Assembly (NCBI RefSeq): GCF_021155765.1
Contig: NC_060116.1
Location: 3,224,001-3,288,000, forward strand
Source: Diprion similis
Lineage: Eukaryota; Arthropoda; Insecta; Hymenoptera; Diprionidae
DNA: 64,000 nt
Reading direction: 5' to 3'
This document shows positions 51,455 to 63,509 of this stretch, piece after piece. Position 1 is the first letter of the stretch; each line of letters begins with the position of its first letter. The notes under the pieces were generated by a model that was not told the DNA's origin, ran no database searches, and saw only the letters and a program-made list of their open reading frames with translations. Both the position numbers and the translations under genes were made by a program.

Positions 51455-51900
51455 CCGATCCTCGTGAACTCAAATTTGAAGTCATTTTTTAACTGCACAA
51501 TAGGCGTTTCCAGGAAACAGCAAACTTTCACGTGTTTTGCGGTTTTTTCGAAAACTGCTATCGGTAGATAAAAAATTACCTGATCATCGTGTAAAGCGCA
51601 AAATTCTACGTCGAATTATCTCTTCGTGTGTCGGAAACAGTTGGATTTACAGTTTAAGAAATAAGAACTTATTTCACCAAATTTCTTTTTTTTTTAATTC
51701 GTTAAGCCGATTCCGATTCTGACATACGAAGACTTAAGTCGATGTAGAATTTTCCGTTCTACACGATGATCAAGTAATTTTTTATCTATCGATAGCAGTT
51801 TTTGCAGAAAATGCAAAAGACGTCAAATTTTCCTGTTTTATCGAAATGCCGGTTATGCAACTCAAAAATAACTCAAATTTTGAGTTCATGAGTGTCGAAA
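51455..51900. repeat. Palindromic fold-back element, copy 2
   Basis: Same arrangement as 8,375-8,795. The left arm contains GAACTCAAATTTGAAGTCAT and GCGCAAAATTCTACGTCGAA; the right arm contains TCGATGTAGAATTTTCCGTT and ATGATCAAGTAATTTTTTAT. The right end, CAAATTTTGAGTTCATGAG, complements the left end. Fewer bases match between the two genomic copies than within conserved arm words, so the copies are not recent. Confidence 0.7.
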
Positions 51901-51904
51901 ATCC

Positions 51905-54900
51905 ATGTAAACAAAAATAAATCATATTCCGAATATTTTTAAGGCAGACCTATTTTGACTGAACTAAAGCTCTAAAAAACAATATTAAGCCACCCGAATC
52001 GTATTTAATTATAAAAACACTTTTTTATTCTTCATTTCACTCTGTATCAATTCAGTGTAAAGAAATAAAAGTTCAATAGCTTGCACGAACTTTTCTGTCC
52101 CTTATCATGCCGGTTAAATTCACTCGAAATTATCAGACGATAATTTTAGTCGAAAATTAAGGATATCGTGATGAACCGATTTTTTTTTATCAATCTTATC
52201 AAAGAATCTTACAAAAACCGAATTATTTCCAAATGGTAACGACGGTTAAGTTAAAACGAGTTTCAAAAATTTTCATCATTCGTTTTTGCCATTAATTTTA
52301 TTCATTTCTCTGGAAAATTGTATGTTCTAGAAAATAATTATTTGATTTTGTATTTTCCACAATTGTTGAAGCAAATTCGTGGTGATTACTTACTTATCGT
52401 ATCGAACCCCGTGAAGTAAAGTGGATAATTACGATTTTCGCATACTGTGAATGCAAGTGGTTTTTAATGACTTTCGGTAATTTGTTCTAATTTTAAAATA
52501 GCTAAATATATAATAATTAAGAAAGAATTCGGGATTCGGTAGAGTTTTGCCGATAGACGTATTTCTTAGCAAATTACCGGAAACTTTTCGAATTCTTGTT
52601 ACCAGCATAATTAAGGTGTGACAGCGCAGGGTTTATCCAACAGATTGATAATAACACTTACTTATATCTGTTCAGGAAATAGTACATTATCAAACCGGAA
52701 ATTAGTCAAAGCCTCGATAATCCCAGGTAATTACAATAGAATATGTACGACTTACCGCAAAGTCGTGAAAACAGGAAGTTACGTTTTTAGTTCGAGATGC
52801 CAGGACTAAGAATTTAGAAATCTTCACTTTGATTTTCACACAATAACTAATCTATCGTTCTTATCAAAACATCCGCTTCGAATCCACGCCTTTACCAAAA
52901 ATACTCGAATCGATTCTCACTGCGTTGATTAAATTCCGGCAAGTTTCACATTCGAATAGGATTATAGAAGCAGTGCGCCTTAATAATTATAATCGTAAAG
53001 TAGAAGCCTAAACGGAAATGAGGGAAAATCAGTTCCAATAATCTAACCGTTCACCGCGATTTACATATTATAAGACACTGCGTTTTAAATGCGTTTTAAA
53101 CTCTAATTCCAGACAAAAGTCTGGGTTCAATGCTCGTATATCAGTGTATGTTAAGTAGGAGGCATAAAATATGACCAAATTTGTATTTGAAATAGAAAAA
53201 AGGAAATCGCTGTACGTTAAATATAACGTGAAAAATAGGCATTTTACATGGAGTGTGAAACGTAAAATTAGTGTAAAAAAGTATTACTGGAATATACGTA
53301 TTTCTTAAATTCGTTCCGACTTACGGTAATCGTTTTTCATTTCATACGTGTTTTTTTCTACCTGCGAATTATTCGTCCATTGAAAAATTGCCACTCTTGG
53401 AATTCTGCGTGGTTCTCAGATTTTCACAAAATTGGGTTAATCGTACTTTGGGAAAAGCTCACGTAGTACGGTTAAAAAATTCATTACATAAGCAATAAAT
53501 TTTGTACGTAACTCAAAGAAATTTCTCCGGAAATTCTAATATTTTCAACAAAAACTTCTGAATTTTGAAATCACGATTTTTCCCCAAACGTTTTGGAAAC
53601 CTTTTAATTCTAATTGATAGATAGATCTTCGGGAATACATGACGTAAAATTCTAAATTTATGCCCTGATCGTTTGATTAGAAAAATCTAAGAACGGAAAA
53701 AAATCCAGTAACTTTGAACAGAAAATCCAAAACGTTATTCCACATTCGGAAAGTATACTCGGAATGAAATCGTTTCACGGATGGTTATTTTCTGGTTCTC
53801 TAGTACCTGAAATACGACTCGACGGTCTCGGAGACCACCGACTTGGGCAAGAGCTCGAATATGGGACGATCTCAGCTTCCAGATATATTCTTTTCTTAAT
53901 TGGCATTGGAATTTGACTCGCTTGACTTCCTCCGAGTCTTAAATTCGTTGCTCATATTGTCGTTGGCAGCTTACACGACACACGGCAGCATTTTATTGCC
54001 GGAATCGATGGTCACGTGCGGGACACCGAGTCTCAGCTTATTAAAAACTTGGCTTTTCGAATTTATTGACACATATTTCTAACAGATTTACACGCCCGAT
54101 ACCACGTCGTGCTTTGAGCAAACAAACCGCTCGCGACGCGGAGATAATTAGGAAATCTACCTTATCAAGGGGGTGAAGAAGTGGCTAATTTTCAAAAATT
54201 TATATATCAGCAAATTCTTCAATTTAATCGGGATATAATTTGTCAAAAAATGTGTATATTAAGCTTCGTTTATACATTTTTTTCTTCTTCTTTTAATTTA
54301 TCCTTAAGGCCCAAAAATTTGAGGGTTTTCGTATCTCGTAGTACAGACAGAAGGTTTTACGTCAGCCCGTTACACGGATGGAGGGAGTCGAGTTCCAGTG
54401 GTTGGAAACAGAATTACCGCCAAGTCACGTGAGCTAATTAATATCGCCGAGCCAACCTGTCGTGTAGTAATTACAACAGCTGTGAAGTCGAAAGTGGGGT
54501 TGACGGTAGGTTTTCCTTATAAAATCCTCAAGAAACAATATGGCCGTTCGGCGATCCGGAAAGAGACGACGTACCTAGGCGGAAGAAAATTCAAAGGGCG
54601 ATTCTCCGCCAAACGATTTCACGCCTGGTCAATCCGAAATTTGTACGCAACAATCGCATCCCTTCCTTCGCCCTTCGGCAGCTCCTCCGTCAAACGTCTG
54701 AGAATAGACCAAGGAAACTGTTAAATCTATTATAGACCGAGCTAGGATCCAGAATCCAGTCCTCGGGGCCTCAGGCCCAACCCGAAAGAGATTGCATGGC
54801 AGGTATGCCTCCTCCGTCGTTTGAAAAATGAGGGGCCCATCAGGCCCAGCAGCGGGGATCGGGTGCTGGCTTGGAAATTCGTCGGAGGTAAAATCGTTCA

Positions 54901-57250
54901 TCCCCTTATTGCGTATCCGGCGTAGGAACGTGATCGTGAATAACAAAATAGGATCGACGAATTTATGTATGTATGTATTTATGTATGTACAGGAATGCAC
55001 GCTAGTCATCCGCTCTATACACGCATGCTTATAATGCATTATAAATTTTTTTTTTTCCATCTATAGATGATATGCGCGATGTTTTATTCATGCAAGTCCT
55101 GCCTACTTTCGTTTTAGACTGATCCGTATTCATATATTTTTTTCTATCGATTATTATTCGTCCAGTGTCTTTTCAACTTGTATAGTTAATTCTCTGATTT
55201 CGGAGAAAAAAATTTGAAAAATAAAAAGACAAGCAAAGGTATTGATTTCGTTGGAAAATAATTTTTCCAAATTTCAACGAATCCTTCGATTTCCGAACCT
55301 CCGAAATCCGAAAAACAGATTTTTAGAAAAAGAAAAAATTTTTAACTTACAAAATTTCACAATAATATGATGGGCATGTAAAATTGTAATATTCCGTTTA
55401 ATTCGAACTTCTGCTTTTACCGGAAATAGATCGACAAACACGTACTTCTTCGCCTTATTGCTTTTTCTAAATAAACGATTCTCTTTTTACCAGTTCAAAT
55501 ATTTAGATATAAAGCACTTCACTTGCATTCTTCTTAAAATTTTGACCCCCCTCCCCCCCCCCCCATTTTTGAGCCCGACGAGAGTTCATCCGACTTCCAG
55601 GAAATCTCGCGTGGTCCATCATAGCATGTCCTATTTTTTTTTCTTCTTCTTCTTCTTCTTCTCTCCCTTCTTCTCCTTCTGTAAGCGACGAACTCATAAT
55701 GGCGAGCTATTCCTGAAATTGGTCGTAAAATGACCGCGTGTGCCGGGATGTTTAGGCTTCGCCTTACACAATGCCTACATATATATACATTTATATACAC
55801 ATATACATATAGAAGAAGGAAAAGAGAAGAAGAAGAAGAATAATATATATATACACGTAGATATATAGAACCGTCGGGTTTTACGCGAAACTTTTGTGTC
55901 CCTTGAGCTTAGAATTTGTCTCCTGATCAGTGGATATGGACGTATGCATCTATCTACATCCACATATACATATACAACACGCATCACGTGGGTTTTAGGC
56001 TTCTCTGACGGAGAAACGAAGAGGAAATGTGTACTCTGAAAAAAAATTGGCGTAGTTAAAATTTACCAGATTAATAATTATTGTGGGACATTCGGATATT
56101 TAACGTCAGACAATGTTAGATTGATAAGTAATAATTAAAAAAAATGTTTTTTTTTTCTTTATTATTCGAAAATCGTGATTGTTATTTCATTTTTTCAATA
56201 TTCAATCAATATCGTATAAGCTATTGTTATAAATTAATCATGTCAGTATGTTAAACGAATGTATAACAAGCAGGGAAAATCGACTGCGGTTTCAAACAAA
56301 CAGTTCTAAAATTATTCGTTATTCTACGTTAATTGAAAAATTTTTACAAATCTTGGATGAAAATAGTTTTGTTTTTATAAAGTCCAATTCTAATCTTATA
56401 CGTAAACAATTCATTTCTCCAAATTCCTCCAGTTTCAATTGTTGAATCAAGACAATAATAATTAAACACTAAATCTCTCGCTTTATTAGCGATTTAGCAA
56501 AACAAGGAAGCAACAAATTCAGGCCTCATCTAACGGCATCCCACCTTTAATCCTCGCCAAAATGCAACCGCGTGAATCCTCGACAAAGCACGCGTTCACA
56601 GTTTCATACCTGCTTGCACGTGTTTCTTACAATTACTGAAATTCAAAAGAGCGCCAAAGGAAGGCCCAAGGAAGGGATGCGTCCCATTGTTCAAAAATAA
56701 TTATTTGCCCAGAGGTTTTCCCCGAAGAGTTATTTGCGTACGTACTTCGCACGGGGTGGATTGCAGGTCAGTCCCTTGGCGCTTCGGGCCTTCGGAAACC
56801 CGGGTCCTTTGGGCCTTTGGGCCTTGGGCCCCGAACCCTCCGGCCGAGGTTAGTCTGTTGATTTTTTGACTTAGCGTTCAACCGACCATCGAGCTACCGT
56901 TTCGGCTCCTTTTCCACTGGTTTGGGCCTTGAGGGAAATTCGCTCGGAGTTTGCTGCCGCTCGGAGAAACCATCGGCCGACAATAAACTAATTTGACAGT
57001 CAGTTTTCTCGATTGAAATACGACCCGCGATGCCCCGCAGGACTCGCTTTCACTCTCTAAACATTTTTGCCACTTCATCCCTGGGGTGTGAGTCAAAGCT
57101 GAAAACCAGCCGCCCACCGTGCCGAAGAGAATCTCGTCCTTCCTTGAAGTTACGGGTTGTTAGGGTGGTTTGAGGTATGCCTAGGAAGCGACGATGTAAG
57201 CTAAAGATGTCGTCACAAAATAATGTTGCGATAGAAATTTGCACAGCATA
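51905..57250. other. Intergenic, AT-rich with simple repeats
   Basis: No exon supported. Simple repeats include TATG units at 54,964-54,990, a C run at 55,551-55,564, CTT units at 55,640-55,680 and AT/AC steps at 55,775-55,860. A GC-rich patch at 56,760-56,850 holds imperfect GGGCCTTT/GGGCC repeats. Confidence 0.4.
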
Positions 57251-57256
57251 GTAGTT

Positions 57257-57860
57257 ACACTGTTCTGCAACGAAATTCTCCTTCAAACAAAAATACAACA
57301 GAAATTAAGGTATAGAATTACCGAATCTAGATCAGATTTCCATTTTATGTCATCACGTATATATAACGTAATATGATTTTTTTTTATTGTTCAAGACTTA
57401 GAATTTGTCATTTTTAGGAGATTATTATTTTTTTTTTTAAGAAAATGAAGACGCTTAAAGCAATTCTAGTTCAAGGGCTTTATTATTTATAGTTTGAGGA
57501 ACGTTTTCAAAAATTTTCATTGAAATTAATGACAAAATGGCGGAATGGCACATATCGTTTGCTATTTGTATACGTCATGCCGCGATTTTGTCGTTAATTT
57601 TGAAATGAAATTTTTTTAAAACCTTCCTGAAACTACAAATAATAAAGCCCTTGAACTCGAATTGATTTAAGCGTTTTCATATTCTTCAAAAAAATCTCCT
57701 AAGTGTGGGAAATCCTAAGTTTTGAACAAAACAAAAAATCATATCACGTAATATACATACGTAATAGCATAAAATGAAAAGCTGATATAGATTCGGCACT
57801 TTTATACTTTCATTTTGATCATATTTTTGTTTGAAGGAGGATTTCGTTGCAGAACAGTGT
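57257..57860. repeat. Long palindromic element, about 604 bp
   Basis: The left end ACACTGTTCTGCAACGAAAT has its reverse complement at the right end (ATTTCGTTGCAGAACAGTGT). Pairing continues inwards for most of each half: CTCCTTCAAACAAAAATA with its partner, TTCAAGGGCTTTATTATTTA with AATAATAAAGCCCTTGAACT. The centre lies at about 57,560 near TGGCGGAATGGCACAT. It has no coding capacity. Confidence 0.8.
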
Positions 57861-57869
57861 TATTAAGGG

Positions 57870-59545
57870 GACGCGTCGGTGAAACTTTACAGAAACAACA
57901 ACTTTAAAATTTTGATACCTGAAAAAATTTTGGGGCAAAGTTGTCCGCCGGAAATTTTTTAAATAACGAGGGATAAAATTAACTACCCGAAATTTTTTTT
58001 AAATATGAATTGTTCGGAAATCATTTACTCGACTAATTGAACACAGTTCATAACGCGAAACGTTTCGAATTGTGCTTTACTCTCAACTGGTCAAAGTCAA
58101 ATAATTTTCTGAACTTGAATTTATGATTACTTTTTCTCGAGAAAGTTAGATAATAATTTAGCATAATTGTTTATATGAAGACTTAAACATTTTATTCTGA
58201 TTTTAGGTATTATTTTCTTAAGGGGCCCACTTTGCCCACCCTTTCATACTTTTTCAATCCTCGCAAAATTTTAATTATATCCCCTAAAGTTTGATTGACC
58301 AGGATTTTTCTGTCCAATCGCAAATTGGATGCCAGCTTTTCTTCTTTATACAATCAAGATCGTACAGCTGTGGAATCGTTGAAAATTTTTCAGAGAAGAT
58401 TTTTACATTTTTCAAAATTTGATTGAATGCACGTTATGATTGTCATCATATTTCCACATCTTTTAATTATTATACGTCGAAACTATTTTAAGAGGTGACG
58501 ATTGCCTTGATTTTGAAACCCTCGAGCGTTTTGAGGTTTGACGAAAATTACAAGCTTTTTTTCAAAATTCCACGATACGTTTTCAATGGTCTTTAAAAAA
58601 AGAGAAATTGAATTTCCCTTCTGGATTTTTAAATCCACTCAATCAGTTCAATATATTTTCATTATGAAAAATGATTACTCAACCAAATTGTGTTCAACAC
58701 TTATCAGTACACAGTTCACTTAAGACTGTGTTAATTCTGAATTCATATAAACATTATTAAAATTCTGCTCCATCTTAAATTTCAGTTTTTTTCTTTTTCT
58801 TTTTTCTAACAATACAGGAATTCGCGTAATTTCAACGATGTAAAAATACTTCTTTTGTTAAGTGTACAACTTTAGAAATCTCATCTATTAAGCAGATGTA
58901 GATATATTAAAAGTTTATAATTACACCAACCGCTATGACCCAACAGCGTTCAGATATCGTAACAATAGTGAAATCGTGGCGCATAACAGGTATAGAACAA
59001 CAAGACGAAGAACGTGTTACTGTCAGAGCTGCAATTAAGCTACCACTGACTCCTTTCCATTCCTCCTTAGACGTCTGGAGTATAATGCCTACAGGAGTTT
59101 CTATTTTCGTTAAGGTATATAAATATACAGGTATATAAATATATACATATATAATCGTGGACCAAACCAAGCTAGAATAAATTGAGTCGGAAGGGAGCGA
59201 AGTGCGTTGGGATCGTTGAGGATTCGTTGGGAAAATATCGGCATCAAGCATTGATTTATTTCGAGCCCTAGGGTGCTAATTAGTGCGACGTTATGCGGTG
59301 TTACAGACGTACGCCACATTCACACGAGATCCGTAAAGACTGGATCCGGAGCAGGGTGGCAATTTTATTGCTGCGCCTATTTCTTTTCATTGTTCGACTG
59401 ATTTATTACATCGGACTAGATTATTAATTGTAAACCGTCATTGCGAGTCCCAGATCTCTATTTCATTAATACAAACAGCAATTAATTAGGTAATTACTTT
59501 ATACATTCCCACGTGCGATACAGGATTTATTATATATATGTATAT
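57870..59545. other. Intergenic, AT-rich
   Basis: No exon supported; a short TATA/ATAC repeat lies near 59,110-59,155. Confidence 0.4.
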
Positions 59546-59550
59546 GTATA

Positions 59551-60153
59551 TTAGGGTGGCGCAAAAAAACGATGTTTTTTTTTTGAGTCTCGTGTGACAA
59601 AATGTTAGTTTTTGATGTTTTAAGAGTCCACTTCACAGGACAGCTCAAAAAAAAATTTTAAGAGGTCTCTCCAAATTTTTTAAAATGTCAAAATTCGTCA
59701 AAAAATTAAATTAAAAAAATTACATTTTCAGTATTTTGTTCGATTTTTAATTCATGTCGTGGTGTATTGTTATCGATTCTTTCTTACCAAATTAAAGAAA
59801 AAAAATGTATGAAATTTTAATATGAATATTAAAAGGTCGTTCGAAAAGATCTAAAGAAATGCACCAAAATATTGAAAAAAAATTATTAGCGACCTTTCAA
59901 AATTGAAATTTTGCACTGAAACTTTCAGAAACTTATTTTTTTTTGTCTATAAAATTATACCGTAACGAGAAAAAAAATTAGAAAAAAATCGTTTTTTAAC
60001 GATTTCTGACGTTTTAAAAAATGTGGAGCGACCTCTTAGAAATTTTTGTTTTAAACTGTCTTTTGGAGTTGGCTCTTGAAACATCAGAAGCTAACATTTT
60101 GTCACACGAGACTCAAAAAAAAAAAAAACAGTAGGTTTTTTCACGCCACCCTA
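59551..60153. mobile_element. Palindromic MITE-like element, about 603 bp, ends TTAGGGTGGCG
   Basis: The left end TTAGGGTGGCGCAAAAAAAC is matched by the right end CACGCCACCCTAA in reverse complement. The arms carry GAGTCTCGTGTGACAAAATG at about 59,585 and its complement CATTTTGTCACACGAGACTC at about 60,095. Both ends are flanked by TATATA, consistent with insertion at TA or TATA. There is no transposase frame, so it is non-autonomous. Confidence 0.8.
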
Positions 60154-60387
60154 ATATATATGTTTATAATATATATACACAAACACACTTGCGCTGGATT
60201 TTTCTTTCCAACATCAATATTATTACGTGTGCAAGTTAAACAATTTATTATTCATAAGGTTCGTTTAGACGAATTAAATTATTTACAGAAAGTAATTAGT
60301 TTATACGTACTAATTATAACACGGTACGTACAGTCTTGTCATTTTTTTCTTTCGCTATACATGTAATAATTTACTTAGAGGGGGCAA

Positions 60388-60403
60388 GGGGGGGGGGGGG
60401 GGG
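60388..60403. repeat. Poly-G run
   Basis: Sixteen uninterrupted G residues preceded by GGGGGCAA. Confidence 0.8.
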
Positions 60404-60467
60404 CAAAACGGGTATTCAAAGAAATACACTTAATTTTCGCGGACTCGAATACGCTAAATCTTTTTGG

Positions 60468-60490
60468 TTTTTTTTTTTTTTTTTTTTTTT
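60468..60490. repeat. Poly-T run
   Basis: About 23 T residues. Confidence 0.8.
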
Positions 60491-61011
60491 GTAATTGTAA
60501 CCAAAGTAAATAAAAATAATTTTCAGATGTGAGGTGAGAAAATTTTTTTTTTTTTGAAAATTCAAAATAATAAACAATAATGTATAGAAGTAGATATAGA
60601 AGTTATTTTGACTATTTGACATTTGACATTTTGACTTATAGAAGTCATTTTGAAGAACGAAATCTTTTTTTTTAATATTAACGTTAATCCATTTTGTCTA
60701 AAAAATATTTTTACGTATATCACCAGGAATATGTTGCTGATAAATTCCATTCACTTAAGTTAGCTTGATCCGAACTTGAATTATCACGATGAAGATAGTC
60801 CAGATTGATCATCTTTCATTTGTGTTTTGGTTTTCTTTTTGTCCGTTCAAGTCTAACGCCTGCAGTTCCACATTTGCGAAATCAGGGAATTAACCGAGCT
60901 GCATGCGGAAACCGGAAGCGAACGTTTTTCCAGAGTCCGTGGGGAAAGAAAAACAAGAAATTTGAGTCAATATTTCCTACCCTAAGCTTTTCGGTAGATC
61001 TCAAAAGCTAT

Positions 61012-63509
61012 TTAGGGCACGCGAGAGTGAACGTCTTCGGATGTAGTGAGTGCGGTTATCGGTACCGGATGTTGTACGTTCGCCAGTTCATTGTTACCCC
61101 TGACTTCCGCCGGAACCAGGATATTTTTAGTCACGCAGGTTTCAATTATCACCGCTTCCTCGGTTCGACCCTCCACCTTCACGTATATCTTCCTAGCCGC
61201 GTAGGCCAGCATCATCATCTCGATAAGCATCAGGAAGTTGTAGGTTACTAAAATTATAGAAGAAAGAATCGTTGAAAAATTCTGACGTGGACTTTGTTCT
61301 AGACTGTTTTTTAAATGATGGATAATTTTTTTGTTTGTTGGAATGAATTATTTGATCATTAATCCTTGTTTTTTGCTCATATTCTGTGTTTAATACCACA
61401 GTTTCATATTATAGGGGTCGCTGGAGACCCCAGGTCGAAAATCATTACGTGAAAATGAAATTTTGAATCGGAAAACAAAAATTCATAATAGATCGTTCCA
61501 CTCAAAAAATCATAAATCACTGAATTTTAAGTAGTTTGAGCTGAAAATTGGCTGCAAAGCTCTTAAGACACAGATATTTAGGAAAAGAAAAAAAAAATTT
61601 GAAGATACTGCGCGATAAAATAAAAGGTACTTATTTAAGTGAGAGTAGTTGAACTTTTGGAAAAGGATGAATTAATGATTTTCACGATGTTTCCTCATTT
61701 ATTTTGGATTAAATTAGACTATTTTTGACGTTGTTCGTATGCAATTCACAGTGAACATATCGTGGGGTCGTATTGACCCCAGCGTGCAACGTAAGGGTTA
61801 ATTGTCACTTGAAAAAACCAATCCTTCGAAAGATTATAAGTTTTATTTTATTTTTGATAATGAGAAGTTCCTAGCAAGATGTTATATTTTCTCATTCATT
61901 TATTCCAGCTTCTTCACGGATTATTTTAAAATAATTAATAGTACAGTTTTACATGGATATAAAATCGAGTAGAAAAAATTCGTACGTTTCGACACATGGG
62001 AAAGAGGCAGAGAATTACTTGCGAAAATTCTGCGGAGAGCTAATTGCTGCTAAATATGTGGTGATTTGAAAAACACGTATTTTCAATACACTTTTGACAC
62101 TTGCACTGTCTGCGGTGTAATTCTTTTCATTGCTTCAATGTTGCAAGCTTGTATGAATGACTATTGCGAATTATTTATAGGCAGTTTAAATCATTCTAAG
62201 TTTGTTGACGAACGTTTTGGGCCATTTTGAAACGTGAAATCTATTTTTTCGCCATTTATTCAACTGATATCTATCGATATTAATAAAATATGTTATATCG
62301 ATGAATTGTTAATATGAATAAAAATTTTGGAAAAAAATTGTTTATAAAAACTGGTTTTTTTCTCTTCAAAATTAGATTTTTGTGCAAGAAAATATTTAAC
62401 AACGTCAAAATTTAATGTTCCTCCAATTTTTTCCAAAACTCATATTCATAATCACTGATAAAAGCCATCTTGGAAAATATTAGCACTGACTTTACCCAAA
62501 TGAAACTGAATAAAACTCATTCCAGTTTTGAAAATGGCACGAAATAATCTTTATGTATCACTACAGGCTTATTAAATTTATTCCAAATAAATGTTTGAGA
62601 ACAAATGGTGATGAATACGAACTCGTTTTAAATCGAGCAATGAAATAAACCGGCATTAATAAAAGCTGAGACGTTAATCATTGACGAGGGTTTCCTCATT
62701 TACTCACTTGAACACTTTTCGCTTCGCTGGCTTTTCAGAGAAAATTAGACGATGCAGGACGTAAGTTTGTTACATACGTTACCGCCATGAGCGGAAGCGT
62801 GTTTTTAGGCTCGAATAAGCGTCGCCTCGTGTCAAATTGGATAATTACGAGTTATTTTGAAAGGAACCGAACGCGACAGCCGAAAGTAATAAAAGTGATA
62901 AACTTTTACTCACGGTTAGCATAAATTTCGGGTGTTAACGGAGGGTGGCAGGGAAAGACCCCAGCGCTGGGGAGGCTTTTCACGATGAATCCCTGGAGTT
63001 TGGAAAACAGTAAAACCATTTGACACACCATTGTCCTGCGAGGAAGGGATGGGTCTGAAAAAGATTAGTGATTTCCGATATCTGACGTAAGAATAAAGCC
63101 GAAATTATTGGATTGAATTTTGTGCCACGATTGTTTATGAAAACTTTTTTTGGATTGCAGTAATTTTGATTAGCTTGCAATTTCACCAGCATGCTGGAGT
63201 GGATTAAAATTAATTTACCTACTAACTTTGGCAAAGACTTTTGAAAAGCTTCAAGTCCGATTTCATTCGCGATTAAAATTCAACGATGAAGTTCTCGGCA
63301 AATCTATACAGCGAATAATTTGTTTTTTGACCTTATAAACACTTTAAATTACCTGGAGAGCAATCCTGCAAACTTTTGGTTGCCACAGTTAATCCGTAGA
63401 GGCCAATAAGCAGACTAGTCAAAGCCATTGGCTGCAAGTATGCTCCGTAAACTCGTGCAAGTAGAGATCCTTCCGCATCCAAGAAGAGGATAACGCAGCT
63501 CGTTAAGCC
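61012..63509 (-). CDS. Organic solute transporter alpha-like membrane protein (3' part; 5' end outside window)
   Basis: Three exons, 63509-63353, 63054-62914 and 61247-61012 (stop TGA), join in frame into 177 C-terminal residues. They include at least three hydrophobic segments: one around GAYLQPMALTSLLIGLYGL, one around MVCQMVLLFSKLQGFIVKSL, and one around LTYNFLMLIEMMMLAYAARK. The second, with its Lys-Leu-Gln-Gly-Phe core, matches the KxxxxxxxxQGF-type helix of the OSTalpha/TMEM184 (Solute_trans_a) superfamily, and the third with its glutamate and basic end fits the final helix. A hydrophilic 50-residue C-terminal tail follows. OSTalpha proteins take part in export of bile acids or steroid-like solutes across the plasma membrane; whether this one needs a beta subunit cannot be seen. 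Upstream exons must lie right of 64,000, because no start-codon exon was found between 63,510 and 64,000. Confidence 0.65.
61765..61800. repeat. Probable transposon end inside intron, TTAA-flanked
   Basis: The sequence GGGGTCGTATTGACCCCAGC followed by GTGCAACGTAAGGGTTAA ends at a TTAA. Read on the minus strand it starts CCCTTACGTTGCACGC. Insertion at TTAA is the habit of piggyBac-type elements. A GGGGTCGCTGGAGACCCC hairpin at 61,416-61,432 may belong to the same element. The second end was not identified. Confidence 0.4.

Noticed and set aside
54629-55060. 143-aa minus-strand frame
   Set aside because: It crosses TATG simple repeats, has no recognisable domain and lacks supporting splice sites.
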